From: Xanthomonas sp. GPE 39
Lineage (GTDB): Bacteria > Pseudomonadota > Gammaproteobacteria > Xanthomonadales > Xanthomonadaceae
Assembly (NCBI RefSeq): GCF_000963005.1
Contig: NZ_JZHZ01000007.1
Coordinates: 783,624-847,623 of the forward strand
DNA length: 64,000 nt
Reading direction: 5' to 3'
Program-made: the position numbers and the translations under genes
Shown here: piece after piece, positions 8,293-17,557 of the stretch
How the letters are laid out: the number at the start of each line of letters is the position of its first letter
How positions within the stretch are numbered: the stretch's first letter is position 1
The notes under the pieces: generated by a model
Databases searched by the model: none
What the model was told of the DNA's origin: nothing
What the model saw: the letters and a program-made list of their open reading frames with translations, nothing else

Positions 8293-11181
8293 ATGACATC
8301 ACTCCACCACCGGCAACGGGTATTCTTCGTTTGTGTGCTCGCCGCCAGTTGCCACGCCGCGCTCGCGGCGGAGGTGCTCGGTGACACTCCAGCAGGGCCT
8401 GTCTCGGCGGATGCGACCACCGCCCACGATGCTGCTGGCAATACCGCTGCCGCACCCGCGTCCGACGCAACCAAGACCCTGTCCAGCGTCGTGGTGACCG
8501 GCGTGCGCAAGGCCAACGCCGCCGCCATCGAGAGTAAGCGCGAGGCCACCAACATCACCGACGTGGTCAGTTCCACCGATGTGCGTGCACTGCCGGATAC
8601 CACCATCGTCGAAGCGCTGCGCCGTATTCCTGGCTTGTCCGTGTTGCCGGCGACTGACAACGAGCATCCGCGTGACGAAGCCGCCACGCCGGTGCTGCGC
8701 GGTCTCGGTCCGTCCTACAACAACGTCACCATCGATGGCTTGACCGTGGCCTCCCCGGGCACGCCGAATGGAACGCTCGGTTCGATCACCCGCGGTGTGC
8801 GCCTGGATATTCTGCCGGCTTCGATGGTCAGCGAATTGCAGGTTATCAAGACCTTCACTCCCGACCTGGATCCTAACGCCACCGGCGGTGCGATCAACCT
8901 CAAGACCCGCAGTGCGTTCGAAAACGGCGGCAAGCCGTTCTTCACCGCCGAGGCGTCGCTGGGGCATGCCAACGACGTGGGCAAGCCGCGCGATCAGGAC
9001 GATCCAGGGTATCGCCTGCTCGCAACGGGCAGCCGCACCTTCGGCAGCGAAGGGCAGTACGGCCTGACCCTGTCGGGCAACTACCAGACCCTGAGCAGCT
9101 ACACCGAAACCCATATGACCACCGACACGGTGCATTACGGGTTCTACGACAGCAATGGCGTACTGCAAAGCGGCACCAATCTGGGCAATGGCTGGGCCGT
9201 GCCGCAGCAGGACAAATACTGGTACGTGATGGACAAGCGCGACCGCTACGGCCTCACCGGCAAGTTCGAGGCGCATGTGAGCGAGTCGCTGCAGGCTTAC
9301 GCGCTGGCCGGCTATTACTATTTCCGCGACAACATGGAGCGCAACGAGGTCATCATCGACCCGCGCAACCGCAACAACGTGTACAACCAGACCGCCACGT
9401 CCGGTACGTATCCGGTGGGTGACGTGGAGGTCGGTTACTCCAATCAGATCACCACCACCCGCACCAAACTCGGCCAGACCGGTTTCGAGTGGCGTCCGGA
9501 TGATCGACAGGTGCTGTCTGCGCGCGGCTCCTGGTCCGATGCGACCTATGCCGAGCCGATCAGCATGATCAAGTACGTCACCGGTGCTTCGCGTCCGGCC
9601 GCCGTGCCCACGGGGCAGACTGGCCCTGGCGTGACGGTGGTGCCGAATGCGGCGTATGGCTTCAACTACGATACCTCGGGCTTGAATCAGCGCTTCCCGA
9701 TCGCGCCGCAGTCGTACTACAACTACAACAACTACAGCCTGCTGTATTGGCGTCCTGATTACCAGCGCAATGCGCGCGACAAGGTGATCACCGGGCGTCT
9801 GGACTATGCCTTCAATCGCGGTGAAATGGATCGTGGATTCGGTTTCGGCACCGGTGTGAGCTATACCCGCGACGAACCGGGCTTCAACATCTACCGCGAC
9901 GAATACCAGCCTAATCGCACAGCGCCGCCGCTGAAGATTTCCGACGTGCTGGCCCCGTCCAACGCGCCGATGCGCTACCTTGGCCTGAATTTGATCGCCA
10001 TCGATCCGGTCAAGGCAAACAGTATCCTGAAATCGACGCCGCTGAGCGCGTTCAACAGCACCGACCAGAGCGCTTTCAGCAACCAGGATAATTTCAGCCA
10101 TAGCGAAAAGATCTTCGGAACCTACGGCTTGGTGAGTTATCGCGCCGATGCGTTCGACGTGGAAGCGGGCCTGCATTACGACCATACCAACCAAGCCACC
10201 GTCGGTCGCGAGCGCGAATTGGATGCGGCCAGCGGCAAGTACGTCTATGTGGATGCGCCGACGAATTCGCACTACGGCTATTTGTTGCCGTCGGCGATCA
10301 TGACCTACCACCTCAGTGATCGCCTGGATCTGCGTGCCGGCGCCAGCCGCACGCTCGGTCGCCCGCCTTACGACGCCTACGCCGCGCGTACCTCGATCGG
10401 CTTCGTCAATAGCAACGACATGGGCAATCCCAATGCCCAGGGCGTGACGGTGACCATCGGTAATCCCAATATCAAACCGCGCATCTCGACCAATCTGGAC
10501 CTGTCGCTGGAATGGAGCCTGCCTGACGACTACGACGGCATGCTCGCCGCCGCCGTGTTCGATAAACGCATCCAGGACGAGATCTTCACTCTCTCGCGCA
10601 TCGACCAGTTCACCTTCAATGGCACCACGTATTCCAACGTGCTGATTAGCACGCCGGCCAACGCGTCCAAGGCGCATGTGCGTGGCCTGGAACTGAGCGC
10701 AGTGTTGAATACCTTGTTGCCGGGCGTGCCAGCGTTGTCCGGCCTGGGCGCCAGTGCCAACCTGGCATTGCTCAATGGCGGCATGGATGTGCCGTTCAAC
10801 ACCGGCACCGCACCGAACATCATGCAGAGCAAGCGCTCGGTCGATAACATGGTCGGCCAGCCCGACTACACCGCTAACGCCTCGCTGTTCTACACCGTCG
10901 GCGGCCTGGAATTGCGCGCAGCCTACAACCGTCAGGGCAAGGCGTTGCGTTCGATCGTCAGCAACATTCCTTGGCAGGATCTGTACTGGGCGCCGCGCTC
11001 GCAGTTGGATCTGTCGGCGACGTGGGCGGTCAACAAGCAACTCAGCGTGGTGGGGCAGGTCAGCAACGTCACCCACAGCCGCCTCACCAGTTTCACCGGT
11101 CCAAGCGAAAACCTGTTGAAGGACAGCTATTCGATGCCGACCACGTACTGGATTGGCCTGCGCTTTACCCCATCGTTCTGA
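8293..11181 (+). CDS. TonB-dependent receptor, Xanthomonas/Caulobacter-type
   Basis: The product is 962 residues with a signal peptide ending near ALAAE. The plug contains DTTIVEALRRIPGLSV, VLRGLGPSYNNVTIDG and DLDPNATGGAINLKTRSAF, the pattern of the large TonB-Xanth-Caul receptor family, often linked to carbohydrate or complex nutrient uptake. The barrel ends in PSF. ATG 8293 is chosen because AGGGGC lies just upstream and the signal peptide follows directly. The next gene, 19 bp downstream, encodes a secreted glycerophosphodiester phosphodiesterase, so the two are probably co-transcribed and the ligand may be a phospholipid-derived diester. Confidence 0.88.
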   Translation: MTSLHHRQRVFFVCVLAASCHAALAAEVLGDTPAGPVSADATTAHDAAGNTAAAPASDATKTLSSVVVTGVRKANAAAIESKREATNITDVVSSTDVRALPDTTIVEALRRIPGLSVLPATDNEHPRDEAATPVLRGLGPSYNNVTIDGLTVASPGTPNGTLGSITRGVRLDILPASMVSELQVIKTFTPDLDPNATGGAINLKTRSAFENGGKPFFTAEASLGHANDVGKPRDQDDPGYRLLATGSRTFGSEGQYGLTLSGNYQTLSSYTETHMTTDTVHYGFYDSNGVLQSGTNLGNGWAVPQQDKYWYVMDKRDRYGLTGKFEAHVSESLQAYALAGYYYFRDNMERNEVIIDPRNRNNVYNQTATSGTYPVGDVEVGYSNQITTTRTKLGQTGFEWRPDDRQVLSARGSWSDATYAEPISMIKYVTGASRPAAVPTGQTGPGVTVVPNAAYGFNYDTSGLNQRFPIAPQSYYNYNNYSLLYWRPDYQRNARDKVITGRLDYAFNRGEMDRGFGFGTGVSYTRDEPGFNIYRDEYQPNRTAPPLKISDVLAPSNAPMRYLGLNLIAIDPVKANSILKSTPLSAFNSTDQSAFSNQDNFSHSEKIFGTYGLVSYRADAFDVEAGLHYDHTNQATVGRERELDAASGKYVYVDAPTNSHYGYLLPSAIMTYHLSDRLDLRAGASRTLGRPPYDAYAARTSIGFVNSNDMGNPNAQGVTVTIGNPNIKPRISTNLDLSLEWSLPDDYDGMLAAAVFDKRIQDEIFTLSRIDQFTFNGTTYSNVLISTPANASKAHVRGLELSAVLNTLLPGVPALSGLGASANLALLNGGMDVPFNTGTAPNIMQSKRSVDNMVGQPDYTANASLFYTVGGLELRAAYNRQGKALRSIVSNIPWQDLYWAPRSQLDLSATWAVNKQLSVVGQVSNVTHSRLTSFTGPSENLLKDSYSMPTTYWIGLRFTPSF

Positions 11182-11200
11182 TGCTGGTCGGAGATTCTCA

Positions 11201-12145
11201 ATGAAAGCTCATGTTTTCCGTGGCGGCCTGTTGGCCGCCCTGCTGACCGCCACCGTTCCGGCCGTGGCCGGCGGTATCGCGCCGATCCAGGCACGCCTAG
11301 CCAATCCGGAAGGCGGCATCTTCGTCGTCGCCCATCGGGGGTGCCATAACCCCGCGCCCGAGCACGGCTTCGCCGGCCATGCGCCGGAAAACTCGCTCAG
11401 CGGTCTGGAGCGTTGCGTGAAGGTGGGCGTGGACATGCTCGAAACCGATATCCGTCGCGCTGGCGATGGCACCTTGGTGATGTTTCATGACGCCACGGTG
11501 GATCGGACCACCAACGGGAGCGGCAAGGTCGCCGAGATGACCTGGCCGCAACTGTCCAAGTTACGCTTGCGCGACGACGAAGGCGGTGCCGATGCCGCGC
11601 TCACCGATCAGCATCCGGTGACGCTGGAGCAGATGTTGGCTGCAGCCAAAGGCCGGATCATGCTCAATCTCGACGTCAAGGCGCCGATCTATGCCGAGGT
11701 TGCCGATGCAGTGCGACGCGCTGGCATGGAGCGCGAGGTGGTGCTCAAGACCGAGGTTGGCGTGCATAGCCAGCCGCTGGCCTCGCTACCGCCGTTTGAT
11801 CGGGTGAACTTCACTCCGGTGCTGCTCAATCCACCTGGTACCGACGATCTGCTGCAGACCATGCGCACCCAGATCGGTGGCAAGGTGCGTCCGGTGGCCA
11901 TTGAGCTGCCGCGCATGTCGGTCGAGCAATTGACGCCGCTGGCGGCGCTGGCCAAGCAGCAGCGCGTGCGCTTGCTGGTCAATAGCTTGTGGGACGGCTT
12001 TGTGGCCGGCGTCGGCGGCGATGCCGATGCGTTGCGCGATCCCGATGCTGTCTGGGGACGGCTGTACCGCGCCGGCGTGGGTGCGCTGCAAACCGACGAG
12101 CCGGAAGCGTTGCTGCGTTATCGCGCCTCGCTCAAGCCGCACTGA
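11201..12145 (+). CDS. Secreted glycerophosphodiester phosphodiesterase
   Basis: The 314-residue product has a signal peptide (cleavage near AVAGG) and a GDPD TIM-barrel with FVVAHRG, APENSL, METDIRRAGDGTLVMFHD and LDVKAPI. These supply the metal ligands and catalytic histidines of the family. The enzyme would cleave glycerophosphodiesters to glycerol-3-phosphate and an alcohol in the periplasm. The start at 11201 is supported by CGGAG about 10 nt upstream and by the signal peptide. The short gap to the TonB receptor gene suggests one transcript. Confidence 0.87.
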   Translation: MKAHVFRGGLLAALLTATVPAVAGGIAPIQARLANPEGGIFVVAHRGCHNPAPEHGFAGHAPENSLSGLERCVKVGVDMLETDIRRAGDGTLVMFHDATVDRTTNGSGKVAEMTWPQLSKLRLRDDEGGADAALTDQHPVTLEQMLAAAKGRIMLNLDVKAPIYAEVADAVRRAGMEREVVLKTEVGVHSQPLASLPPFDRVNFTPVLLNPPGTDDLLQTMRTQIGGKVRPVAIELPRMSVEQLTPLAALAKQQRVRLLVNSLWDGFVAGVGGDADALRDPDAVWGRLYRAGVGALQTDEPEALLRYRASLKPH

Positions 12146-12161
12146 GCATTTGCGACATTGA

Positions 12162-12185
12162 CCGCCGCGGGATAGTTCGCGGCGG
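12162..12185 (+). terminator. GC-rich hairpin after the phosphodiesterase gene
   Basis: The arms CCGCCGCG and CGCGGCGG are separated by 8 nt, 17 bp after the stop codon. There is no T-run, so termination is plausible but unproven. Confidence 0.45.
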
Positions 12186-12348
12186 AGTGTCTGACGGGGA
12201 GGCGTGGGAAGGGGTCGTTCCAGCGCGCCATCCCGCCTGCGTAGACGAACGAGCGTCACACGCGTGGTGGGGTGTACAACAGCCGCCGTGCGCGAGCGAT
12301 GCCATGGTGATGCGCGGCAGCGTCAAGCTGACGCAGGAGGCCACCCCA

Positions 12349-12375
12349 CATCGGCGCGATGGTGTGTCGCCGATG
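12349..12375 (-). terminator. Hairpin downstream of the peroxiredoxin gene
   Basis: The arms CATCGGCG and CGCCGATG are 8 bp with an 11-nt loop, just beyond the stop of the leftward peroxiredoxin gene. No clear U-tract is visible. Confidence 0.4.
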
Positions 12376-12388
12376 CGGGCAGCGAGAA

Positions 12389-12871
12389 TCACTCCGGAAG
12401 ATGCTGCAGCACGTAGTCCGCAGCGGAGACTTTGAACTCGGCCGGTGCCTCGACGAACAGCGAGCGCACCACGCCGTTTTCGGCATACAAGGCGAAGCGG
12501 CGTGCACGCACGCCCATGCCGTAATGGCTGGCGTCCAATTCCAGGCCCAGCGCTTTGGTGAAGTCACCGTTGCCATCGGAGAGCATCTGCAGCCCGTCCG
12601 GGACCAATTGGCTCTTGCCCCAGGCTTGCATCACGAACGGATCGTTGACCGCCATGCAGTAGACCTCGATGCCGCGTTTGCGGAACTCTTCGAAATGCTC
12701 CACATAGCCGGGCAGATGCTTTTCCGAGCAGGTTGGAGTGAACGCACCGGGGACGGCGAACAACAGCACGCGGCGTGCATCGAAGAGTGTGCGGGTATCG
12801 ACCTGTTCGACGCCATCGCGGGTGCGCTGTAGCACTGCGTCGGGAATGCGTTCTCCAGTTTGTATGGTCAT
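12389..12871 (-). CDS. Peroxiredoxin (Prx5-like)
   Basis: The 160-residue product contains VPGAFTPTCSEKHLPGY, where the Cys of TPTC is the peroxidatic residue of thiol peroxidases. A second cysteine lies in EVYCMAV. Length and motif fit the Prx5 group that reduces hydroperoxides with glutathione/glutaredoxin or thioredoxin. The start at 12871 is fixed by a near-perfect AAGGAGG seven bases upstream. It is divergent from the Hsp20 gene, and both point to a stress-response neighbourhood. Confidence 0.9.
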   Translation of the reverse strand: MTIQTGERIPDAVLQRTRDGVEQVDTRTLFDARRVLLFAVPGAFTPTCSEKHLPGYVEHFEEFRKRGIEVYCMAVNDPFVMQAWGKSQLVPDGLQMLSDGNGDFTKALGLELDASHYGMGVRARRFALYAENGVVRSLFVEAPAEFKVSAADYVLQHLPE

Positions 12872-13040
12872 GGCAGCCTCCTTAAGATGAACCGAGTCTA
12901 GAAATGCAGATGGGAAAGCGGTGTCAACGGCTTGAAAAACCGCCACGCACACTTACCTGAGGTGCATGGGAAGCGGGCTTGTCCCGTCTCCCCGAACCGC
13001 CCCCTTGGGGTGTGCCTTATTCACGTTTCAGGAGACCACG

Positions 13041-13508
13041 ATGAGCATTGTCCGTTATCGCCAGTGGCCGGCCCAGGCCGCATTCCAGAACGAGATCAAG
13101 CAGGTATTCGACCGTTTCTTCGATCCTAATGGCGGTACCGATGAATCGGCCGTCGTCACCGCGCAGTGGGTGCCGCGCGTGGACATCAAGGAGGAGCCGG
13201 AGCGCTTTGTGCTGTACGCCGATTTGCCAGGCATGGACCCGTCGGAGATCGAGGTGTCGATGGACAAGGGCATCCTTTCCATCAAGGGCGAGCGCAAGAG
13301 TGAATCGGCTGCCGACAGCGAGCATTTCTCGCGGATCGAGCGCCGCTATGGCAGCTTCCACCGTCGCTTCGCACTGCCAGACAGTGCCGATCCCGACGGC
13401 ATCTCCGCCAGCGGCTACCATGGTGTGCTGGAAGTGCGCATTCCCAAGCGTCCGGCGAGTACGCCGCGCCGTATCCAGGTCGATACCGGGGCCACGATCA
13501 TGCAGTAA
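13041..13508 (+). CDS. Small heat-shock protein (Hsp20/alpha-crystallin)
   Basis: The 155-residue product carries the alpha-crystallin domain from about residue 45, starting WVPRVDIKEEPERFVLYADLPG and ending GVLEVRIPK. The C-terminal tail is short. Small heat-shock proteins bind unfolding proteins without ATP and hand them to DnaK/ClpB. AGGAG at 13030-13034 supports the ATG at 13041. A CbpA-type DnaJ homologue follows on the same strand 136 bp downstream. Confidence 0.92.
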   Translation: MSIVRYRQWPAQAAFQNEIKQVFDRFFDPNGGTDESAVVTAQWVPRVDIKEEPERFVLYADLPGMDPSEIEVSMDKGILSIKGERKSESAADSEHFSRIERRYGSFHRRFALPDSADPDGISASGYHGVLEVRIPKRPASTPRRIQVDTGATIMQ

Positions 13509-13644
13509 GCGCATGCGCACGTTGGCGTCGCGACGGCGTCGCCGCGCTGCTGCGCTCGGCCAGTAGAATGGCCGGGCGATGACGCAACGTATGCAACCGG
13601 CCCGTTGCCGCAAGGCGGCGGGCCGACTCTTTTTGAGGTGATAG

Positions 13645-14526
13645 ATGCAATTCAAGGATTACTACGCGACCCTGGGCGTTGAGCCCAGCGCGGGCGATGC
13701 CGAGATCAAGACCGCATACCGGCGGCTGGCGCGCAAATATCATCCCGACGTCAGCAAGGAGCCCGGAGCGGAGGAAAAGTTCAAGGCGATCAACGAAGCC
13801 TTCGAAGCCTTGCGCGATCCGCCCAAACGCGCCGCCTACGACCAGTTGCGTGCCCAGGGCTACCGGCCGGGTCAGGAATTCCATGCGCCGCCTCACTACG
13901 GTGGTGGTGCCGGCTTCGATGTCGATGAAGTATTCGGCAATGGCGGAGCAGCTGGCGGTTTCAGTGATTTCTTCGAGAGTCTATTTGCTCGCCAGCAGCG
14001 CGCACGCCAGGGCGGCGCTGGGCCAGGTCCGGGCGCACCGCGTGGCGATACCCGCGCCAAACTGGCGGTGCCGCTGGAGGCCGTGCATGCCGGCGATAGC
14101 GTGCGTATCACCATCAACGGCAAGCAATTGGACGTGCGCGTGCCCAAGGGCGTGCGCCCCGGTCAGGTGATCCGCTTGAGCGGTCAGGGTAACGGCGGCA
14201 GCAACCTGTTGCTGGAGATCGAGTATGCAGCGCATCCGCAGTTCGAGGTGGATGGGCGCAATATCCTGCACACCTTGCAGGTGACGCCGTGGCAGGCGGC
14301 GCTGGGGACCAGCATCAGCGTGCCGACGCTCGGCGGCGCGGTGGAGTTGAAAATTCCGCCCGACTCGGATGCAGGACGCAAGCTGCGCTTGCGCGGTCGC
14401 GGTTTACCGGGGACGCCGCCGGGCGACCAGATCGTCGAATTGGAAGTGTCCGCGCCGACGCCGGAAACCGAAGCCCAGCGCAAGGCCTATCGCGCGTTGG
14501 CCAAGGCGTTCGGCGAGAAGGCGTAA
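13645..14526 (+). CDS. cbpA: Curved DNA-binding protein / DnaJ-type co-chaperone
   Basis: The 293-residue product has an N-terminal J domain (DYYATLGVEPSA, YRRLARKYHPDVSKE with the HPD triad), a G/F-rich linker (about residues 75-120) and a C-terminal DnaJ substrate-binding region. The zinc-finger domain of true DnaJ is absent, which defines the CbpA class. It would stimulate DnaK ATPase and may bind curved DNA. TGAGGTGAT precedes the start. Confidence 0.92.
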   Translation: MQFKDYYATLGVEPSAGDAEIKTAYRRLARKYHPDVSKEPGAEEKFKAINEAFEALRDPPKRAAYDQLRAQGYRPGQEFHAPPHYGGGAGFDVDEVFGNGGAAGGFSDFFESLFARQQRARQGGAGPGPGAPRGDTRAKLAVPLEAVHAGDSVRITINGKQLDVRVPKGVRPGQVIRLSGQGNGGSNLLLEIEYAAHPQFEVDGRNILHTLQVTPWQAALGTSISVPTLGGAVELKIPPDSDAGRKLRLRGRGLPGTPPGDQIVELEVSAPTPETEAQRKAYRALAKAFGEKA

Positions 14527-14749
14527 TCGCCGGCACACGCGATTGGGTTGTGCGTGCGTGTGCATGCCTGATGCTGACGATTCGGGATGTTCACCGACTG
14601 CGCGACCCGCTCGCGTTTTTCTTCTCGCATGCGGCAACGTTGCCGTTGCAAGAAAAGAAGGGCGGATAACCGCAGGCAGTGCCGTGTTGCCTTTGTTCAA
14701 AAATCAGGCGCGGAAATTTTCGCCAGCTCGCGCGACAGCCCTGCTATCT

Positions 14750-14779
14750 ACTGGTGACGTAACCGGTAACGTCACCAGT
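14750..14779. terminator. Perfect 11-bp inverted repeat between convergent cbpA and pilH-like genes
   Basis: The arms ACTGGTGACGT and ACGTCACCAGT flank an 8-nt loop AACCGGTA that itself contains the palindrome ACCGGT. It lies 8 bp beyond the stop of the leftward regulator gene. No T-tract follows on either strand, so it may be a bidirectional transcription stop, an mRNA-stabilising stem or a protein site. Confidence 0.5.
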
Positions 14780-14787
14780 GCGTGCGC

Positions 14788-15171
14788 TCACCGCTGGGGG
14801 GCATCCTCGCCGCTGAAGACCTGTTCGATCACGTCATGCAACTCGTGCTCGGAGAACGGTTTGGTGATGTAGCCGCGCGCACCTTGGCGCATCCCCCACA
14901 GGCGGTCGGTGTCCTGGTCTTTGGTGGTGACCAGGATGACCGGGATGTTCTGCGTGGTCGGCTCGCGACGTAACATGCGGGTGGCCTGGAAGCCGTTGAG
15001 GTTGGGCATCACCACGTCCATCAGCACCAAGTCTGGCAGTGTCGCTTTGGCCACGTCCACTCCGGCGGCGCCGTCGGGAGCTGTGATCGTCTCGTGGCCC
15101 AATTTTTCGACGATGCGCTGAATGCCCAACAACTGCGATGGCGAGTCGTCGACGATCAAAATACGTGCCAT
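14788..15171 (-). CDS. pilH: Single-domain response regulator, PilH-like
   Basis: The 127-residue product is a lone CheY-type receiver: ILIVDDSPSQ with the acidic pocket, phospho-acceptor Asp52 in LVLMDVVMPN, Thr in VILVTTKDQ and Lys in YITKPF. There is no output domain. The sequence is closest, by eye, to PilH regulators of twitching motility. The other pil-chp genes are not adjacent here, so the symbol is tentative. Confidence 0.72.
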   Translation of the reverse strand: MARILIVDDSPSQLLGIQRIVEKLGHETITAPDGAAGVDVAKATLPDLVLMDVVMPNLNGFQATRMLRREPTTQNIPVILVTTKDQDTDRLWGMRQGARGYITKPFSEHELHDVIEQVFSGEDAPQR

Positions 15172-15248
15172 GTTGCTCCCCCTTGGATGGTCCGAGTGTA
15201 GTGGTGGCGGCGCGGATGCGGAAAGCCTGCTTCGTCACAAACCTGCGC

Positions 15249-16253
15249 TCACGCTGTTGGATCCAGCCGTACCACCGTGCGTCCGAACGACTGGCCGGCG
15301 AGCATCGTCGCGAATACTTCCGGCAGCTCGGTCAGCTCCACCTCGCGGGTGCAGATAGTATCCAGGTGGCGCGGCTTCCAGTCGCTGCCCAGGTGCTGCC
15401 AGATGCGCTCGCGTAGGTCGCGTGCGGTACCGGCCGAGCCGATGCCCAGCAGCGAGACGCCACGCAGGATGAAGGGCATCACCGTCATGTTTAGCTCCGC
15501 GGCCGCCGCCAAGCCGGCGCAGGCGACATTGCCGTAGGGTACGGTTTGCGCCAGCAGGCTGGTCAGCATCGCTCCGCCGACGTTGTCAAGGCCGCCGCCG
15601 AAGCGTGCCGATTCCAGCGGGCGGGTGGTCTGCAGGACATCGCGGTCGAGAACCTGGGTGGCGCCGAGGGCTTTCAGCGCATCGGCGCGCTCGGCTTTAC
15701 CGCTGACCGCGTGCACCTCGAAGCCGGCGCGGCTGAAGATGTCGATCGCCAGCGAGCCGACCCCGCCGCTGGCGCCGGTCACGCACAGCGGGCCGTGCGC
15801 CGGGGTCTGCCGGTTGTCGAGTAGGCGCAGCAGCGCCAGCGCCGCGGTGAAGCCTGCGGTTCCCAGTACCATGCTTTCGCGCAGGCTCAGTCCCGCCGGC
15901 AGCGGCACCACCCACTTGGACTCCAGGCGTGCATATTCGCTGTAGCCGCCGTCGCGGGTTTCGCTCAGGCCGCAGCCGGTGGCCAACACCGCATCGCCCT
16001 CTTTGAACGCCGGGTCGTTGGAAGCAACCACGTATCCGGCCACGTCGATGCCGCCGACCAGCGGAAAGCGCCGCAGGATCTTGCCCTGGCCGGTACCGGC
16101 GAGCGCGTCCTTGAAGTTCACCGAGGACCAGGCGGTGCGGATCACCACATCGCCGGGGTTGAGCTGGTCCAGCGCGAGCGAGGCAATGCCGGCGCGGTGG
16201 CCGGCCGCGTCCTGGTGGATGCGGAAGGCGGAGAACTGAGTGGGAATGGGCAT
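15249..16253 (-). CDS. YhdH/YhfP-family quinone oxidoreductase (acrylyl-CoA reductase-like)
   Basis: The 334-residue product is a zinc-free medium-chain dehydrogenase/reductase: TAWSSVNFKDALAGTG in the GroES-like domain, and the Rossmann motif VTGASGGVGSLAIDIF at about residue 150. The AcuI/YhdH branch reduces acrylyl-CoA with NADPH; other substrates are possible. The ATG at 16253 is chosen because the family begins at this point. Confidence 0.85.
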   Translation of the reverse strand: MPIPTQFSAFRIHQDAAGHRAGIASLALDQLNPGDVVIRTAWSSVNFKDALAGTGQGKILRRFPLVGGIDVAGYVVASNDPAFKEGDAVLATGCGLSETRDGGYSEYARLESKWVVPLPAGLSLRESMVLGTAGFTAALALLRLLDNRQTPAHGPLCVTGASGGVGSLAIDIFSRAGFEVHAVSGKAERADALKALGATQVLDRDVLQTTRPLESARFGGGLDNVGGAMLTSLLAQTVPYGNVACAGLAAAAELNMTVMPFILRGVSLLGIGSAGTARDLRERIWQHLGSDWKPRHLDTICTREVELTELPEVFATMLAGQSFGRTVVRLDPTA

Positions 16254-16393
16254 GGAGCACCTCGGTCGGTCCGCAGGAATGCACCAAGATACCTTCTGGT
16301 AATGCCGGTTCTGCCGCATCTTGTAGAATCAGCGCCTGATCACCGGTGAGCGGCGCGGACCGACCCGCCGGCACCTTCCTTTTTGGAGCATGC

Positions 16394-17557
16394 ATGGCCT
16401 GGAATACACCTGGCGGCAACGGCGGAGACGGCCCGGACAATCGTGGGCGCGGTCACTGGGCACCGCGTGGCGGCAATGGCGGGCGTAAGTGGGGTGGGTT
16501 GCCCGGTCCGTTGAAGGAGCTGTTCGGCGACGGCGGCGGTATCGGTATCGGCCGTTGGGTGCTGGGTGTGGCGGTGGTGGCGCTGTTGTTCAGCAGCTTC
16601 CAGTTGATTGGCGAGCAGCAGCGCGGCGTGGTGCTGCGCTTCGGTCAGTTCTCGCGGATCCTGCTGCCCGGCCCCAACTTCAAGCTGCCCTGGCCAATCG
16701 AGACAGTGCGCAAGGTCGATGCGACCCGGATCAAGACCTTCGACAGCCAGTTGCCGGTGCTGACCGGTGACGAGAACATCGTCAATGTGTCGCTCAACGT
16801 GCAGTATCGGGTCGAGGATCCACGGACCTACGTGTTCGGCGCGCGCGATGCCGATCAGGTGCTGCAGCAGGCCGCGCAGAGCGCAGTACGCGAGCAGGTT
16901 GGACATTCGGACCTCAATACCGTACTCAACAACCGTGGGCCGATGGCCGTCGCTGCGCGTGATCGCCTGCAGTTGGCGCTGAAGGCCTACCATACCGGCC
17001 TGATCGTGACCGGCCTGACCATGCCCGATGCGCGTCCGCCGGAAGCGGTGAAGCCGGCCTTCGACGAGGTCAACGGCGCCCAGCAGGTGAAGGAGCGGCT
17101 CATCAACGAAGCCCAGGCCTACGCCGCCAAGGTAGTGCCGGAGGCGCGCGGCTTGGCCGCGCGCACTCGGACCGTGGCCGAAGGCGACAAGGACGCGGCG
17201 ATTGCCCGCGCACAGGGCGATGCTGATCGCTTCACCCTGTTGCAGAAGCAGTATCAGAATGCTCCCGAGGTCACCCGCAAGCGGTTGTGGCTGGAGACGG
17301 TGCAGCAGGTGCTGGCGGAGAACCGCAAGGTCATCGGTGGCGATGTTCGCCCGATGGTCTACCTGCCCATGCCAGCCGAAGCTGGCAAGGCGGCTGCGGC
17401 CACGGCGGCATCGGCGCCGGTGCCGGCAGCGCAGCCGACCACGCTACCGCAGGAATTCCTGATGCCGACGGTGAACACTCGTTCGGCCGAGAGCATCCGC
17501 GATCCGGAGCGCACGCCGCGTCCGGCTGGCCGTGAGGATGGGGAGATGCAGCAATGA
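16394..17557 (+). CDS. hflK: HflK, membrane regulator of FtsH
   Basis: The 387-residue product begins with a glycine-rich cytosolic stretch, then a single membrane anchor (about residues 56-74) and a SPFH/band-7 domain starting GEQQRGVVLRFG. It would form, with HflC, the large cage around the FtsH protease. A TTTTGGAGCATGC context precedes the chosen ATG at 16394. The hflC ATG overlaps the hflK stop by 4 bp. Confidence 0.95.
   Translation: MAWNTPGGNGGDGPDNRGRGHWAPRGGNGGRKWGGLPGPLKELFGDGGGIGIGRWVLGVAVVALLFSSFQLIGEQQRGVVLRFGQFSRILLPGPNFKLPWPIETVRKVDATRIKTFDSQLPVLTGDENIVNVSLNVQYRVEDPRTYVFGARDADQVLQQAAQSAVREQVGHSDLNTVLNNRGPMAVAARDRLQLALKAYHTGLIVTGLTMPDARPPEAVKPAFDEVNGAQQVKERLINEAQAYAAKVVPEARGLAARTRTVAEGDKDAAIARAQGDADRFTLLQKQYQNAPEVTRKRLWLETVQQVLAENRKVIGGDVRPMVYLPMPAEAGKAAAATAASAPVPAAQPTTLPQEFLMPTVNTRSAESIRDPERTPRPAGREDGEMQQ

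Noticed and set aside
8299-11076. 925-codon antisense open frame opposite the second TonB receptor
   Set aside because: The sense strand encodes a complete receptor with signal peptide and barrel; the antisense product is low-complexity and unlike any family.
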